64,000 nt of DNA from an uncultured Clostridia bacterium (GTDB lineage Bacteria; Bacillota; Clostridia; UMGS1883), in assembly GCA_947629005.1 (NCBI GenBank), contig CANRCD010000006.1:1-64000 (forward strand), given 5' to 3'. A program made the position numbers and the translations under genes. The notes under the pieces are model-generated. The model searched no databases, was not told the DNA's origin, and saw only the letters and a list, made by a program, of their open reading frames with translations. Within the stretch, counting starts at the first letter, position 1; every line of letters starts with the position of its first letter. This document shows, one piece after another, positions 62,696-64,000 of the stretch.

Positions 62696-64000
62696 TTGGA
62701 GGAAAAAACAACCAAGGTCTATGACGAGAGCCAAATTCAGGTGCTGGAGGGCCTTGAGGCCGTCCGCAAGCGCCCCGGTATGTATATTGGCTCCACGGGA
62801 GAAAACGGCCTCCACCATCTTGTATATGAAATCGTGGATAACAGTATTGACGAGGCCTTGGCCGGATACTGCACTCATATAGAAGTAGAAATCGGCGAGG
62901 GAAACACCATAACCGTGACCGACAACGGCCGCGGCATACCAACGGGTATCCATCCGCAGCAGGGCGTATCCACAGTTGAGGTTATACACACGGTGCTTCA
63001 CGCGGGCGGCAAATTCGGCGGCGACGGCTACAAGGTCAGCGGGGGCCTGCACGGAGTGGGCGCCAGCGTTGTAAACGCGCTCAGCGAGTGGTTTGAGGTA
63101 TGGGTTCACGACGGGAAGCACGTTCATTATCAGAAATATGAGCGCGGCACCCCCGTGGAGCCGCTTAAAATAGTGGGCGAAACAGACCATACGGGCACTA
63201 CTACGCGCTTTAAGCCCGACGGCGAGATATTTGACGTACTTGAATTTGACTACGATGTGCTGCTTCGCCGAATGAGGGAGCAGGCCTTTCTTAACAAAGG
63301 AGTGCGCATAACGCTTACCGATAAGCGGGAAAATCCCGAAAATGCCGATGAGGGCCAAAGAAGCGAAAGCCTGATGTACGAGGGAGGAATAATATCCTTT
63401 GTGGAGTACATCAACCGCACCAAGGAGGTTCTCCACCCCGAGGTCATCTATCTTGAGGCCGAACGCGACGACATGAACGTCGAGATAGCCATGCAGTACA
63501 ATACCGATTACAACGAGGTTATAGTCTCCTTCGCCAACAATATACATACGACGGAGGGCGGTTATCACGAAACGGGCTTCAAAAACGCACTGACCAAAAT
63601 TTTGAACGACTATGCAAAGAAGTACAACTTGATAAAGGACGGCGATAAAAAACTCAGCGGAGAGGATGTGCGCGAGGGACTTACGGCCATAATCTCGGTA
63701 AAGATAGCCGAGGCTCAGTTCGAGGGCCAGACCAAGACCAAACTTGGCAATATCGAGGTGCGCTCTCTTGTGGAGAACAGCATGGTCGAGACGCTTGGCA
63801 GCTACCTTGAGGAAAATCCCGCCGTGGCGAGGCTCGTTATCGACAAGGCTATGACGGCCAACCGAGCCCGCGAAGCCGCCCGTAAGGCCCGCGAGCTCAC
63901 CCGCAGGAAAAATTCGCTTGAGAATACCACACTTCCAGGCAAGCTGGCCGACTGCATTGAAAACGGAGTTGAGCGCACCGAAATATATATCGTAGAGGGA
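62696..64000 (+). CDS. gyrB: DNA gyrase subunit B, N-terminal part (cut by window edge)
   Basis: 435 codons are present. The TTG start at 62696 is preceded by AAAGGA. The GHKL ATPase domain shows [31 protein letters not shown] and [14 protein letters not shown]. The transducer domain follows ([20 protein letters not shown]). The sequence ends at VEG, so the next residues should be the TOPRIM motif DSAGG. It follows recF and remB in the usual order. Confidence 0.97.
   Translation, partial: MEEKTTKVYDESQIQVLEGLEAVRKRPGMYIGSTGENGLHHLVYEIVDNSIDEALAGYCTHIEVEIGEGNTITVTDNGRGIPTGIHPQQGVSTVEVIHTVLHAGGKFGGDGYKVSGGLHGVGASVVNALSEWFEVWVHDGKHVHYQKYERGTPVEPLKIVGETDHTGTTTRFKPDGEIFDVLEFDYDVLLRRMREQAFLNKGVRITLTDKRENPENADEGQRSESLMYEGGIISFVEYINRTKEVLHPEVIYLEAERDDMNVEIAMQYNTDYNEVIVSFANNIHTTEGGYHETGFKNALTKILNDYAKKYNLIKDGDKKLSGEDVREGLTAIISVKIAEAQFEGQTKTKLGNIEVRSLVENSMVETLGSYLEENPAVARLVIDKAMTANRAREAARKARELTRRKNSLENTTLPGKLADCIENGVERTEIYIVEG

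Overview
The window looks like the replication-origin region of a spore-forming, GC-rich member of the Clostridia (Firmicutes), probably near the Oscillospiraceae/Ruminococcaceae; I cannot place it more exactly. The grounds are the block rpmH-rnpA-yidD-yidC-jag / dnaA-dnaN-yaaA-recF-remB-gyrB, the sporulation genes (ylbJ, yqfC, yqfD, a ytvI-like gene, a SleB-like hydrolase), Firmicutes-type promoters and ribosome sites, and GTG or TTG starts on several genes (ylbJ, dgkA, yqzL, murA, parA, gyrB).

Layout. 1-400: the last 31 codons of an IS3-family transposase, AT-rich DNA and an orphan promoter/RBS/ATG. 403-4437 (minus): a MarR repressor followed by a heterodimeric ABC exporter, with a paired operator over its promoter. 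4644-11853 (minus): carA-carB, then ylbJ-asnB. 11942-19059 (plus): the conserved yqfC-yqfD-phoH-pgpH-ybeY-dgkA-era-yqzL-recO cluster (sporulation, RNA metabolism, ribosome maturation, c-di-AMP breakdown), followed by a SleB-like hydrolase. 20060-26758 (minus): a three-gene ABC importer, a two-gene dockerin/cohesin-like secreted operon and a small coiled-coil protein. 26973-32188 (plus): murA, yycJ, rlmH, mtaB and an ECF sigma/anti-sigma pair. 32224-39611 (minus): gltX, dgt and a 1441-residue modular secreted protein. 39879-44675 (plus): an HPr-like protein without the phospho-histidine, hisA, hisIE, a ytvI-like permease, and a radical SAM/DUF4130 pair whose promoter carries a LexA-like palindrome.

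44816 to the end is the origin domain. parA-parB and serS point toward the origin, with three parS-like 16-mers around them. noc, rsmG, mnmG, tRNA-Leu(AAG), mnmE and the jag-yidC-yidD-rnpA-rpmH operon run on the minus strand, with rny inserted on the plus strand. dnaA is preceded by a cluster of weak DnaA-box-like 9-mers, and the dnaA-dnaN gap holds an AT-rich stretch that could be the unwinding element. gyrB runs off the right edge just before its TOPRIM motif.

The most interesting items are the possible SOS control of the radical SAM/DUF4130 pair, the adjacent cohesin-like and dockerin genes, the asymmetric ABC exporter with its operator, a duplicated tRNA terminator in front of mnmG, and several palindromic or inverted-repeat-bounded intergenic elements. 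I found no CRISPR array, rRNA, T-box or recognisable riboswitch. Most of the window is ordinary core genome.
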